A stretch of DNA of 64,000 bases from Oscillibacter sp. Lineage in GTDB: Bacteria > Bacillota > Clostridia > Oscillospirales > Oscillospiraceae. Under the pieces are notes generated by a model. It searched no databases. It was given only the letters and a program-made list of their open reading frames with translations, and was not told the origin of the DNA. Each line of letters begins with the position of its first letter. Position 1 is the first letter of the stretch. The DNA lies in NCBI GenBank assembly GCA_022652815.1, contig JALCRR010000004.1:1-64000 (forward strand). The letters are read 5' to 3'. The position numbers and the translations under genes were made by a program. Positions 6,938 through 15,506 of the stretch are shown here, piece after piece.

Positions 6938-9187
6938 TTAATCTAAGTTGCCGAGGGTAATCTGCTGTTCTTCGGAATCCTCTTCTTTCACCAGTGCGCC
7001 TGCTGCGGGAATGGAGCGGACGCGGTAGCGGCTGAAGTTAAGAATGGAGGTTTCCTCCAGCGTGACAACGTGATCCAAAACGCGATTTTTCTTTAGGGTC
7101 ATCACCTGCACGCCCTGGGTAGAGCGGGTAGCCTTGGGCGTCAGTAGCGCCGTGTGGAAAATCAGCGCTCTGGGCTCGCTGGAATACATGGCCAACTCCC
7201 CATCCTCGTCCACCCGACGAAGGGTAACCAGCGGCGATTTATCGGAGTAGGCGCCGGTGAGCTTCTTGCGGTTGGAGGTGGTCTGGTAGGCGGTCATGTC
7301 CACTCTTGCCACCTTGCCGTTTTCAAAGAAGAACAGCAGCCCACCGGAATAGTCGCCCGGCAGCACGGAGAAAATGACGTTTTCCCCCTCGTCCATGCCC
7401 AGCTTGCCCGGCAGATAGTCGCCCAGGACGCTGGCCTTGGTGTCGTCAAACTGATTCATCCGGGTCTTGTAGACCTGGGCGCGGTCAGTGAAGAACATAA
7501 TCTCCGCATTGTTGGTGGTTTCAAAGGTCTGGCGGAGGGCATCGCCCTCCTTGTATTTCTGCTCGTTGCTCATGCGCAGCGACTGGGGCGTAATCTTCTT
7601 GAAGTAGCCCTCTCTGGAAAGGAAAATGCTCACCGGGTAATCCTCCGGACCCTCGTCTACCTCGATGACCTCAATCTGATGCTCGTAGAGAATGGAGGTA
7701 CGGCGGGGCTCGGCGTATTTCCGCTTGACCTCCGTCAGTTCATCCACAATGATCCGGTGAACCCGCTGGGGCTTGTCCAGAATGTCCTGCAAATCGTCGA
7801 TCTCGTCCTGCAAAGCGGCAGTCTCGTTGACCCGCTTGAGAATAAATTCCTTGTTGATGTTGCGCAGCTTGATCTCGGCCACGTATTCGGCCTGAATCTG
7901 GTCGATGCCAAAGCCGATCATCAGATTGGGAATGACTTCGGATTCCTCGTCCGTCTCCCGGATAATGCGGATGGCTTTGTCAATGTCCAGCAGAATCCGT
8001 TTAAGGCCCTTCAAAAGGTGCAGCTTGTCCTTTTTCTTGCCCAGAACGAAAAATACCCGCCGTTTGACGCTCTCCGTGCGCCAGGCCGTCCACTCCTCCA
8101 AAATCTCCCGAATGCCCATCACCCGGGGAGAGCCGGCAATCAGAATGTTAAAGTTGCAGGGGAAGGAATCTTCCAGCGTGGTGGCACGGAACAGCTTCGC
8201 CATCAGCTTGTCGGGGTCCACGCCGCGCTTTAAGTCGATGGTCAGCTTCAAGCCGGAGAGGTCAGTCTCGTCTCGCATGTCGGAGACTTCCTTCAGCTTG
8301 CCGGCTTTAATCAGCTCTGCCACCTTGTCCAAAATGGCCTCGGTGGTGGTGGAGTACGGAATTTCGTATATTTCGATCAGATTCTGGTCCTTCACGTAGC
8401 GGTACTTTGCCCGCACGCGAATGCCGCCGCGGCCGGTCTCATAGACTTCCCGCAGTGCCTTGGCGTCGTACAAAAGCTCACCGCCGGTGGGAAAGTCCGG
8501 TGCCAGGAGCGTCTCGTAAAGATCGCATGCCGGATTTTTGAGATAGGCAATGGTGGTGTCGCACACCTCGCCCAGATTGAATCCGCAGGTCTGGGAGGCC
8601 ATGCCCACGGCGATGCCGGAGTTTTCGCTCACCAGTACGTTGGGAAACGAGGTGGGCAGCAGCGCCGGTTCCTTGGTAGTGTTGTCGTAGTTGTCCACGA
8701 AGTCCACGGTGTCGGCGTCAATGTCCCGGAACAGCTCCGCGCAGATCGGGGACAGCTTGGCCTCCGTATAACGGGAGGCGGCCCAGGCCATGTCCCGGGA
8801 GTACACCTTGCCGAAGTTACCCTTGGAGTCCACAAACGGGGCCAGCAGGGCGCCGTAGCCCTTGGAAAGGCGCACCATGGTGTCATAGATGGCTGCGTCA
8901 CCGTGGGGGTTCAAGTGCATGGTCTGGCCCACAATATTGGCGGATTTCGTCCGTCCGCCGGAGAGCAGACCCATCTTATACATCGTGTACAGCAGCTTTC
9001 GGTGGGACGGCTTGAAGCCGTCGATCTCCGGAATGGCACGGGACACAATGACGCTCATCGCGTAGGGCATATAGTTGACTTCCAGCGTGTCGGTAATTGG
9101 CTGCGCCACCACGGCGGCGTGCAGCCCCATCACGTTGGGATTGTTTACTTTTTGCCTGCCCTCTTCGGGATTCTTCTTTTTTGCCAT
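6938..9187 (-). CDS. parC: type IIA topoisomerase subunit A (topo IV-like ParC)
   Basis: A 749-residue DNA breakage-reunion subunit, which with ParE decatenates or relaxes DNA using ATP. The catalytic tyrosine is Tyr140 in ASRYTEAKLSP. The quinolone-binding helix reads HGDAAIYDTMVR, with Ala98 where Escherichia coli GyrA has Ser83 and Asp102 at the Asp87 position. The C-terminal beta-pinwheel is short and lacks a GyrA-box (QRRGGKG), favouring topo IV over gyrase. It lies downstream of the B subunit with a small membrane protein gene between them. A weak AAGGA site precedes the ATG. Confidence 0.88.
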   Translation of the reverse strand: MAKKKNPEEGRQKVNNPNVMGLHAAVVAQPITDTLEVNYMPYAMSVIVSRAIPEIDGFKPSHRKLLYTMYKMGLLSGGRTKSANIVGQTMHLNPHGDAAIYDTMVRLSKGYGALLAPFVDSKGNFGKVYSRDMAWAASRYTEAKLSPICAELFRDIDADTVDFVDNYDNTTKEPALLPTSFPNVLVSENSGIAVGMASQTCGFNLGEVCDTTIAYLKNPACDLYETLLAPDFPTGGELLYDAKALREVYETGRGGIRVRAKYRYVKDQNLIEIYEIPYSTTTEAILDKVAELIKAGKLKEVSDMRDETDLSGLKLTIDLKRGVDPDKLMAKLFRATTLEDSFPCNFNILIAGSPRVMGIREILEEWTAWRTESVKRRVFFVLGKKKDKLHLLKGLKRILLDIDKAIRIIRETDEESEVIPNLMIGFGIDQIQAEYVAEIKLRNINKEFILKRVNETAALQDEIDDLQDILDKPQRVHRIIVDELTEVKRKYAEPRRTSILYEHQIEVIEVDEGPEDYPVSIFLSREGYFKKITPQSLRMSNEQKYKEGDALRQTFETTNNAEIMFFTDRAQVYKTRMNQFDDTKASVLGDYLPGKLGMDEGENVIFSVLPGDYSGGLLFFFENGKVARVDMTAYQTTSNRKKLTGAYSDKSPLVTLRRVDEDGELAMYSSEPRALIFHTALLTPKATRSTQGVQVMTLKKNRVLDHVVTLEETSILNFSRYRVRSIPAAGALVKEEDSEEQQITLGNLD

Positions 9188-9245
9188 AATTGTTTTGATT
9201 CCTTTGCATTAGGATTATTGGAGAGCGCTATGCGCGGACAGCATT

Positions 9246-9509
9246 TTAGAAAACAAGATAAAGAGTAATGACTGCGGCAAAGACGCCCACCAGCATAAAC
9301 ACCAAGCCGATCTTAAAGGAGAGAGATCTGCGACCTTCCGGCGTATTCGGAGCAACCGGGTGAGGCGAACCGGCCATCCACAGCCAACCGTCCCTTTCCT
9401 GGAACAGATCCGAACCCACGTCCATTTTCCACAAAAGCAAACCGCCCAGGAAAAAAGTCAGCGCAAAGAATCCGCCTATTACCAGAGAGCTGATCTGCCC
9501 ACCGCTCAT
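9246..9509 (-). CDS. small two-helix membrane protein
   Basis: An 87-residue protein with two hydrophobic segments (about residues 7-25 and 65-86) flanking a polar loop that contains PEGRRSL. It resembles small DUF-type membrane proteins of Firmicutes, but I cannot name the family. The second of two adjacent ATGs (9509) is used because GGGAGG is then 7 bp away; 9512 is possible. It sits between the two topoisomerase subunit genes, directly after the 58-bp duplicated end of parE, so the duplication separates it from the upstream gene. Confidence 0.65.
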   Translation of the reverse strand: MSGGQISSLVIGGFFALTFFLGGLLLWKMDVGSDLFQERDGWLWMAGSPHPVAPNTPEGRRSLSFKIGLVFMLVGVFAAVITLYLVF

Positions 9510-9528
9510 CATGCTGCCTCCCAACGTG

Positions 9529-9754
9529 AAGATCTTACGAGAAGTCGGCCATCTCTAAATATTTGTAACCATTTTCCGCGATGTGGGTTCCCGCACTTCG
9601 CAGGCGGGAGCCTTTGATTTGATACGCGCTAACGCGCGGCTCCCGTCGCTCCGCTCGGTCGCAAAGACCGCATCGTATGGGCGGGTGTGAGCAGCAAAGA
9701 TCTTACGAGAAGTCGGCCATCTCTAAATATTTGTAACCATTTTCCGCGATGTGG
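9529..9754. repeat. 58-bp direct repeat: duplicated parE 3' end
   Basis: Positions 9529-9586 and 9697-9754 are identical over 58 bp, a period of 168. The right copy is the true end of parE with its stop codon; the left copy is a free-standing duplicate of the last 17 or so codons. The 110-bp spacer is GC-rich and hairpin-prone: GGTTCCCGC (9586-9594) pairs with 9604-9612, and CGCGCTAACGCGCG follows. No ORF or transposase is present in it. Confidence 0.9.
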
Positions 9755-11682
9755 TCTTTTCTTCCCTGCAAATTGTCGCCCAGCAGCAGGTCAAAAACCC
9801 GGGCCGTCTCTTCCACATCGGCGGGGCTGACGCGGATTAGGCGGCGAGTCTCAGGATTCATGGTGGTCAGCCACATCATGTCCGGGTCATTTTCGCCCAG
9901 TCCCTTGGAGCGGTCAATTTTGTACCGCTTGCCCTCAAGCTCCTTGACGATGTTGCTTTTCTCTTTGTCGGAGTATGCAAACCACGTCTTTTCACCGCAG
10001 TTGATCTCAAACAGCGGCGTCTCGGCGATATAGACGAACCCCTCTTTAATCAGAGTCGGGCACAGCCGGTAGATCATGGTCAGTACCAGCGTGCGGATTT
10101 GGAAGCCGTCCACGTCGCCATCGGTGCAGATAACGACTTTATCCCAGCGCAGATTGCCCAAGTCAAAGGCATTGAGATCCTTATTCTGCTTGCTGGAAAC
10201 CTCCACGCCGCAGCCCAGGACCTTCAGAAGGTCGGTGATGATCTCGCTTTTGAAAATGCGGGGCAGGTCGGCCTTCAGACAGTTGAGGATTTTGCCGCGG
10301 ATAGGCATGATGCCTTGATACTCGGAGTCCCGGGCCAGCTTGACACTGCCCAGAGCCGAGTCGCCCTCCACGATATAGATCTCCCGCTTCTTGGGATCGC
10401 GGGAGCGGCAGTCCACGAATTTCTGGACCCGGTTGGCAATGTCGATGTTGCCGGAGAGCTTTTTCTTGATGTTCAGACGCTGCTTTTCCGCGCTCTCGCG
10501 GGAGCGCTTGTTAATCAGCACCTGCTCGGCAATTTTCTCCGCATCAAAGTGGTTTTCAATGAAATAGACTTCTAGGTTGGAGCGCAGGAAGTCGGTCATG
10601 GCCTCCTGGACAAACTTGTTGGTGATGGCCTTTTTCGTCTGGTTTTCATAGCTGGTCTGGGTGGAGAAGTTGTTGGAAACCAGCACGATGCAGTCCTCAA
10701 TGTCCTGCCACGTAATTTTGCTCTCGGTTTTCTGGTATTTGTTCTGATCCCGCAGATATTTGTCGATGGCGGAGACAAAGGCGGACTTTGTCGCCTTTTC
10801 CGGGGAACCGCCGTGCTCCAGCCAGGAGGAGTTGTGGTAGTGCTCAATCACATTGACCTTGTTGGAAAAGCAGCACGCGCAGGAGAGCTTCACCTTGTAC
10901 TCCGGCTTGTCCGCCCGGTCCCGGCCCTTGCGCTCGGACTGCCAAAAAACGGGGGAGGTGAGACTTCCCTCTCCGGCCAGCTCCGTCACGTAGTCCACGA
11001 TGCCGTTCTCATACAAAAATTCCTGGGTTTCAAAGGTGTTTCCAACCTGGTTGCGGAACCGGAACGTGACGCCCTCATTGACCACGGCTTGCCGCTTCAG
11101 CACGTCCGTGAAAAATTCCACGGGAATGTCGATGTCGGTAAACACGTCCAGATCGGGCAGCCACCGGTGACGGGTGCCGGTTTTCTTCTTGTTCAGCGGC
11201 TCTTTTTTCAGCTTGCCGACGATTTCGCCCTTTTCAAAGTGCAGTTGGTATTCAAAGCCGTCCCGCCAGACGGTCACGTCCATATAGCGGGAGGAATACT
11301 GGGTCGCACAGGCGCCCAGACCGTTTAAACCCAGAGAGTACTCATAGTTGTCGCCGCTGGTGTTGTCATATTTGCCGCCGGCGTACAGCTCGCAGTACAC
11401 CAGCTCCCAGTTGAAGCGCTGTTCCTTTTCGTTCCAGTCCACGGGGCAGCCGCGGCCTGCATCTTCTACCTCGATAGAATGATCCGCGTACCGGGTAACG
11501 GTGATGACTCTGCCGTGACCCTCTCGGGCCTCATCAATGGAGTTGGAGAGAATTTCGAACACCGCGTGCTCGCAGCCCTCAAGCCCGTCAGAGCCGAAAA
11601 TAACGCTGGGGCGCTTGCGGACACGGTCCGCGCCCTTCAGCGAGGAAATGCTTTCGTTGCCGTAACTTTTTTTGCCTGCCAT
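9703..11682 (-). CDS. parE: type IIA topoisomerase subunit B (topo IV-like ParE)
   Basis: A 659-residue ATPase subunit. Domains in order: GHKL ATPase with EILSNSIDEA (about 45) and the GLNGLGA lid region; transducer; TOPRIM with EGDSALGS (Glu439) and the metal motif TDGDVDG; and the C-terminal KGLGE element. The order matches the GyrB/ParE family at normal length. ATG at 11682 is chosen because TTGGAGGAGA precedes it; an upstream reading adds 21 unlikely residues. It is the first gene of a minus-strand unit with the small membrane protein, parC, the LUD gene and a lipoprotein gene. Its 3' end is duplicated 168 bp downstream. Confidence 0.9.
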   Translation of the reverse strand: MAGKKSYGNESISSLKGADRVRKRPSVIFGSDGLEGCEHAVFEILSNSIDEAREGHGRVITVTRYADHSIEVEDAGRGCPVDWNEKEQRFNWELVYCELYAGGKYDNTSGDNYEYSLGLNGLGACATQYSSRYMDVTVWRDGFEYQLHFEKGEIVGKLKKEPLNKKKTGTRHRWLPDLDVFTDIDIPVEFFTDVLKRQAVVNEGVTFRFRNQVGNTFETQEFLYENGIVDYVTELAGEGSLTSPVFWQSERKGRDRADKPEYKVKLSCACCFSNKVNVIEHYHNSSWLEHGGSPEKATKSAFVSAIDKYLRDQNKYQKTESKITWQDIEDCIVLVSNNFSTQTSYENQTKKAITNKFVQEAMTDFLRSNLEVYFIENHFDAEKIAEQVLINKRSRESAEKQRLNIKKKLSGNIDIANRVQKFVDCRSRDPKKREIYIVEGDSALGSVKLARDSEYQGIMPIRGKILNCLKADLPRIFKSEIITDLLKVLGCGVEVSSKQNKDLNAFDLGNLRWDKVVICTDGDVDGFQIRTLVLTMIYRLCPTLIKEGFVYIAETPLFEINCGEKTWFAYSDKEKSNIVKELEGKRYKIDRSKGLGENDPDMMWLTTMNPETRRLIRVSPADVEETARVFDLLLGDNLQGRKDHIAENGYKYLEMADFS

Positions 11683-11778
11683 GCATTCTCCTCCAATGAA
11701 TTCGGCACAGGCGCACCATGTTGCCTGTCCTGCATTTTCGATCAAAATGCCCGGATGCCGAATTTCTCAATATGTTGT

Positions 11779-11807
11779 ATCTTATCACAAGAATTCCACC
11801 AGTTCAA
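11779..11807 (-). promoter_or_regulatory. sigma-A promoter for parE
   Basis: On the minus strand TTGAAC (11802-11807) is followed after 17 bp by TAAGAT (11779-11784). The leader to the ATG at 11682 is about 90 nt. Confidence 0.65.
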
Positions 11808-12122
11808 GGGTTCGCCGCTTTCCGGCAAAATGACAGGCCTTTTTCGAAAAAGATCGTCAATATTTTGAAAATTGTACCGCCGAAACCGTTTTCCATAATC
11901 ATCCCGTTACCTTCACATTCTGTTCATTTTTCAAGGTTATGCACATTTTCCACGAGGTTTTCCACACCGTTATGTTAACTGCGATTTCGACCAAAAAGTA
12001 ACCAAAAAAATGTCAGCAGCTTCCAAATGGCCCGTTGTCTCCAAAAACGACAGAGGCGAACAGCCAACGCCGTTCGCCCCAAAACTCCCCGTATCAATTA
12101 AGCCAAAAATTTCTCTGCGTAT
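11808..12122. other. gene-free stretch upstream of parE with DnaA-box-like motifs
   Basis: No ORF of note. Between 11889 and 11966 four 9-mers resemble the DnaA box TTATCCACA: TTATGCACA (11937-11945), TTTTCCACA (11958-11966), and weaker TTTTCCATA (11889) and TTTTCCACG (11946). All are in the same orientation. No AT-rich unwinding element or dnaA/dnaN gene is near, so this is not proposed as an origin. Confidence 0.35.
12055..12078 (-). terminator. possible terminator of the YibE/F gene
   Basis: GGCGAAC (12055-12061) pairs with GTTCGCC (12072-12078). On the minus strand it is followed by TCTGTCGTTTTTGG, a poor T-run. It lies 45 bp after the YibE/F stop. Confidence 0.35.
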
Positions 12123-13256
12123 TCAGCGCGCGGTTTTCCGGCAGTAAATCCATCCGGCTAGCAGGACGGTTGCCGGAACACTCAATACCACGCCGAAGCT
12201 GCCGGAGAGCCCCTGCATCACGGCAATGCCGATGTTGTTTGAATTCAGCACCTGCAAAAGGGGCAGATCATAGGCGTAATCCAGCACCAGCATGGAAACG
12301 CTGCCCCCGGCGAAGGCAAGAATCAACGTGTTGGAGTCGGTTCCCATCATGTCCCGGCCAACCCGCATGCCGGCTTCCCACAGCTCCCTGCGGGTAATTG
12401 CGGGATTTTGAATCGTCAGCTCCTGCATGGCGCTGGAAATAGACATGGCGACATCCATAACGGCGCCCAGAGAGGAGATCAGAAGCCCGGAAAACAGCAG
12501 ACCGCCCACTTGAATATCGTTGGTTTCCCAGAGCGTCAGCAGGCTTTCAATGTCGGAGACATTCCAGCCAGTGATGCCCGAGGCGGCGGAAAATGCGGAG
12601 GCTGCGATCCCTGCAATCATAACGCCGGCGAGTGTGCCAAGGGTTGCCGCCAGCGTTTTTTGGGTGGGTCCACCGATCAGATAGAGCGTCACCACGGTGG
12701 TGACAGCGCAGATTCCCACGGCAACCCAGAACGGGGAACGGCCCAGATAGATGAGGGGCAAGTAGTAAAAAATGATGGCAGCAAACGTAAAGAGAAGTCC
12801 GGCTGCGCCCCGAATGCCCTTCTTTCCGCCCACCACGCACAGCGCCAGAAGATAGAGCGCGGCAAAAATTAGCAGTACCCCGGTGCGGTCTTGAGAATAG
12901 ATGCTGGTGATGGTGCTGTCTCCCGCAACGCTCTGCATGACAATGACGTGCATACCTTTTGTGCAGGCTGCGCCGAAAAGGTAGCCTGTGGAAGAAGTGG
13001 TGGTCAGCGCCTCCTCTTTTTTCTCGCCGCTGGTCATGCGAACCACCACGGTCTGCTGCCCTACGCGGGTGCCGTCCTCCTGCACATTGTCCTGCAGAAT
13101 TTCCGTGACGATGCCGGTTTCAAAGGTCTGCCCGGCGCGGTTAACCAATGCGGTTTTTTCGGCTCCGTTCAGCACCACGGCCAAAAAAGCAAGAAGAAGG
13201 ATGGCCAGCGCCGGAAGGCACCGGCGAAAAAGTGCTTTCTGCCAACGTTTTTTCAC
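12123..13256 (-). CDS. YibE/F family membrane protein
   Basis: A 377-residue protein. An N-terminal membrane anchor (about 15-32) leads to an extracytoplasmic beta-type domain (35-120), and seven or so hydrophobic helices fill 125-370. The conserved GAVMDVAMSISSAM and GRDMMGTDSNTLILAF segments mark the YibE/F family, proposed from context to be transporters; the substrate is unknown. It follows the SLH phosphatase gene by about 100 bp on the same strand, with two hairpins between. The ATG at 13256 begins a typical MKKRW positive start. Confidence 0.85.
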   Translation of the reverse strand: MKKRWQKALFRRCLPALAILLLAFLAVVLNGAEKTALVNRAGQTFETGIVTEILQDNVQEDGTRVGQQTVVVRMTSGEKKEEALTTTSSTGYLFGAACTKGMHVIVMQSVAGDSTITSIYSQDRTGVLLIFAALYLLALCVVGGKKGIRGAAGLLFTFAAIIFYYLPLIYLGRSPFWVAVGICAVTTVVTLYLIGGPTQKTLAATLGTLAGVMIAGIAASAFSAASGITGWNVSDIESLLTLWETNDIQVGGLLFSGLLISSLGAVMDVAMSISSAMQELTIQNPAITRRELWEAGMRVGRDMMGTDSNTLILAFAGGSVSMLVLDYAYDLPLLQVLNSNNIGIAVMQGLSGSFGVVLSVPATVLLAGWIYCRKTAR

Positions 13257-13290
13257 GGTCTTGTATCCTCACATTTTCCAATACTTGTGC

Positions 13291-13346
13291 AGCGTCTCCC
13301 CGGCTTGTGCAGGGGAGACGCTGCTGACAGCCTAAAAGTGGCTGTC
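13291..13346 (-). terminator. paired hairpins after the SLH phosphatase gene
   Basis: Two adjacent perfect hairpins: AGCGTCTCCCC (13291-13301) with 13312-13322, and GACAGCC (13326-13332) with 13340-13346. They start 7 bp after the phosphatase stop on the minus strand. Neither has a good T-run, so they may be 3'-end stabilisers rather than a terminator. Confidence 0.4.
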
Positions 13347-13353
13347 GTGATAT

Positions 13354-15246
13354 TTACTGCTGACCCAGTTTGGTCAGAGCGTTGTCCGCGGCGGCTGCCG
13401 TGTTCGCAGCAACGCTGACGGCCTTCTTGCCGGAAGCCTTGGCATATCGGGCAAGCATGGTGTTAAGCTGGGAAACCGTGACCGCTGCGTCGGGCGCAAA
13501 GGCGGAGCTGGCGATGCCCTTGGTGATGCCGGTGGCCTTGGCCCATGCGATGGCCTTTAGGGCGCTGTTGGATGCGGTGACGTCAGAGAACCCGGCTGCC
13601 TTGGAAACGGCGGGGCAGCCTGCAGCATTGTAAATGTGCTGCACAGCCTGTGCGCGGGTCAGTGCGGTGGAAGAGGAGATTGCGGCGCCGGTTTTATTGA
13701 TGGTGAAAGTGGAGTCGATCTTCTCGGCCTTGCCCGCGTCCGTGACTTGATAGGTGTCGATGGAGAAGCTGGTGGCGGTCATGTGAATCACGGAGTAGCT
13801 GGGCAGCCAGTTCTGGCTGCGCTGGGCGATGTAGTCCTGCTGAGAGGCAATCAATTCATAGAACTTGGAGCCGGAGGCGGAGTTTGCGGACATGTACAGC
13901 GTACCCACGGGATTTGTGATGCTGTTGCCGGCATTCTGCTCGATGGTGTAGCACAGATTGTCGCTTTGAAAGTTGCGCAGCAGCGTCTCACCGGCATTGT
14001 CGCCGTCTGCGGGATCCAGAGGAATCAGATCGTCTGTGACGGTGTTGTGGGCGTGATCCCAGTCGTAATCGGAGCCGTCGGCGTTGAGTTGGAATTCGTA
14101 GGAGCCGTGAGAAGCACTGTCACCATACAGAACCTTGGATCGCGTGTAGGTGTGGTCGTGGCCCTGCAGCACCACGTCGATGTCGTATTTGTCAATGATC
14201 GGGGTCAGCTGGGTACGCAGAATCATGCCGTCCGTGTCGGAATGGTCCAGACCGGAGCCGTAGATGTCCTGGTGGATGGTAATGACGCGCCAGGCGGCAG
14301 AAGGAGCGGATGCGACGGCCTCCTTGATGGTTGCCTCATGCTCGGCAACGTTATAGTTGTTGGTGTTCAGCACAATGAAAAGGCCGCTGCCGTAAGAGTA
14401 ATAGTAGTCGCCGCCGGCGGCGGTGGTGCCGTTGGAGGTCGCATTGGGGTTATTGAAGTGGTACATGTAATCGGCGTTTAGGGAGTCATGATTGCCGATG
14501 GTGGTGGCAACGCTGAGACCGGACAGAGCACTGGCGGAGAGATAGGAGGCGTACTCCTCTTCCTTGGCCTTGCCGGTTTTGTTGACCTGATCGCCTGCGG
14601 AAATCACAAAGTTCAGATTTGGATTCTGGGCCGTGGCAATGTCCAGTGTGCGGTCCCAGGCAAAGCCGTCGTTTCGGGCGGCGGTGTTGGCTGCGCCGGA
14701 ATCGGCAACCAGCTTTTCACCGTTTTGCGTCTGCCCCTTGGAAGCTCCAATCTGGGGATCGCCGACATACAAAATGTTGACGCTTTCAAAGCTGCCAGTT
14801 TTGTAGGTCTCCACAGCGGACTGCACGCCGTTTTTCTCAACGGTGTAGTAGTACGTGGTGTTTTCGTTCAGACCGGTGACCGTGACGTGGTTGTAGACGT
14901 ACTTGGCGTCGCCGGTGAGAGAGGCGTCCACCGCGGCGGCAGTGCCCTTGTATGCGCGCAGAGCAGCTTTGTCAGTGCCAAAATGGACAATAGGCGTGGC
15001 AGCGCCGGCGTCCTTGGCGTACCAGGCAAAGTTCAACTGCGTCTCGTCGGTGCCGGGGGTTAGGGAAACCTTGGTGAAGTCTGCTGCGGTAACCGCCCAG
15101 TCAGAGACCCAGTTCTGCCATTCGGCGCTGCCGCCGTTGACGCTGGAATCGTTGAAATGTGCGGTGGCTGCCAGAACGGACTGGGCGCTGCCCAGTGCCA
15201 GAACACCGGCCAACAGGCCGGCTGCCAGTTGCTTCTTATGATTCAT
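13354..15246 (-). CDS. secreted metallophosphatase with SLH anchor
   Basis: A 630-residue exported enzyme. A signal peptide ends near Ala27 (SVLAATA). A purple-acid-phosphatase-type N-terminal fibronectin-like domain covers about 55-150. The calcineurin-like catalytic domain follows with GDPQIG (162-167), SAGDQ (217-219), GNHD (251-254), HQD (325) and GHDH (362-365), which is the full set of dinuclear-metal ligands. The C-terminal 100 residues hold S-layer homology motifs (RAQAVQHIYNAAG, then GFSDV) that should bind cell-wall polymer. It likely removes phosphate from external organic phosphates. ATG at 15246 is used because an AAAGGAG site precedes it and the signal peptide starts there. Confidence 0.85.
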   Translation of the reverse strand: MNHKKQLAAGLLAGVLALGSAQSVLAATAHFNDSSVNGGSAEWQNWVSDWAVTAADFTKVSLTPGTDETQLNFAWYAKDAGAATPIVHFGTDKAALRAYKGTAAAVDASLTGDAKYVYNHVTVTGLNENTTYYYTVEKNGVQSAVETYKTGSFESVNILYVGDPQIGASKGQTQNGEKLVADSGAANTAARNDGFAWDRTLDIATAQNPNLNFVISAGDQVNKTGKAKEEEYASYLSASALSGLSVATTIGNHDSLNADYMYHFNNPNATSNGTTAAGGDYYYSYGSGLFIVLNTNNYNVAEHEATIKEAVASAPSAAWRVITIHQDIYGSGLDHSDTDGMILRTQLTPIIDKYDIDVVLQGHDHTYTRSKVLYGDSASHGSYEFQLNADGSDYDWDHAHNTVTDDLIPLDPADGDNAGETLLRNFQSDNLCYTIEQNAGNSITNPVGTLYMSANSASGSKFYELIASQQDYIAQRSQNWLPSYSVIHMTATSFSIDTYQVTDAGKAEKIDSTFTINKTGAAISSSTALTRAQAVQHIYNAAGCPAVSKAAGFSDVTASNSALKAIAWAKATGITKGIASSAFAPDAAVTVSQLNTMLARYAKASGKKAVSVAANTAAAADNALTKLGQQ

Positions 15247-15458
15247 TTTCTTCTTTGCTCCTTTGCATTTCTGTTGGAATTTTGGTTCGCAAGGGCCAGT
15301 ATAGAGACCTAAAAATTGGGATTCAATGCCTTTTTCAAACGTTTGCCCAAGGTTTAATGCTCCCTTAACAAACGGGTAAAAAAGAGCAAAAAATTTTACA
15401 TTGATATAAGTAAGACACCATGCGCACAGATGAATACCAATCCGCTCGAAGAAGAGAA

Positions 15459-15491
15459 AAAAGCAGATGGCCTTTTTGGCCATCTGCTTTC
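15459..15491 (-). terminator. intrinsic terminator of spoVAC
   Basis: AAGCAGATGGCC (15461-15472) pairs with 15478-15489 around TTTTT, and a TTTTTCTC run follows on the minus strand. It ends 18 bp beyond the spoVAC stop. Confidence 0.85.
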
Positions 15492-15506
15492 AGACGCTTA
15501 AACCGA

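Noticed and set aside
11883..11970. Chromosomal origin of replication
   Set aside because: Few and imperfect DnaA boxes, no AT-rich unwinding tract, and no dnaA, dnaN or rpmH nearby.
13291..13346. Riboswitch after the SLH phosphatase gene
   Set aside because: Two simple hairpins only, located 3' of a gene and about 35 bp before the next; no conserved aptamer pattern.
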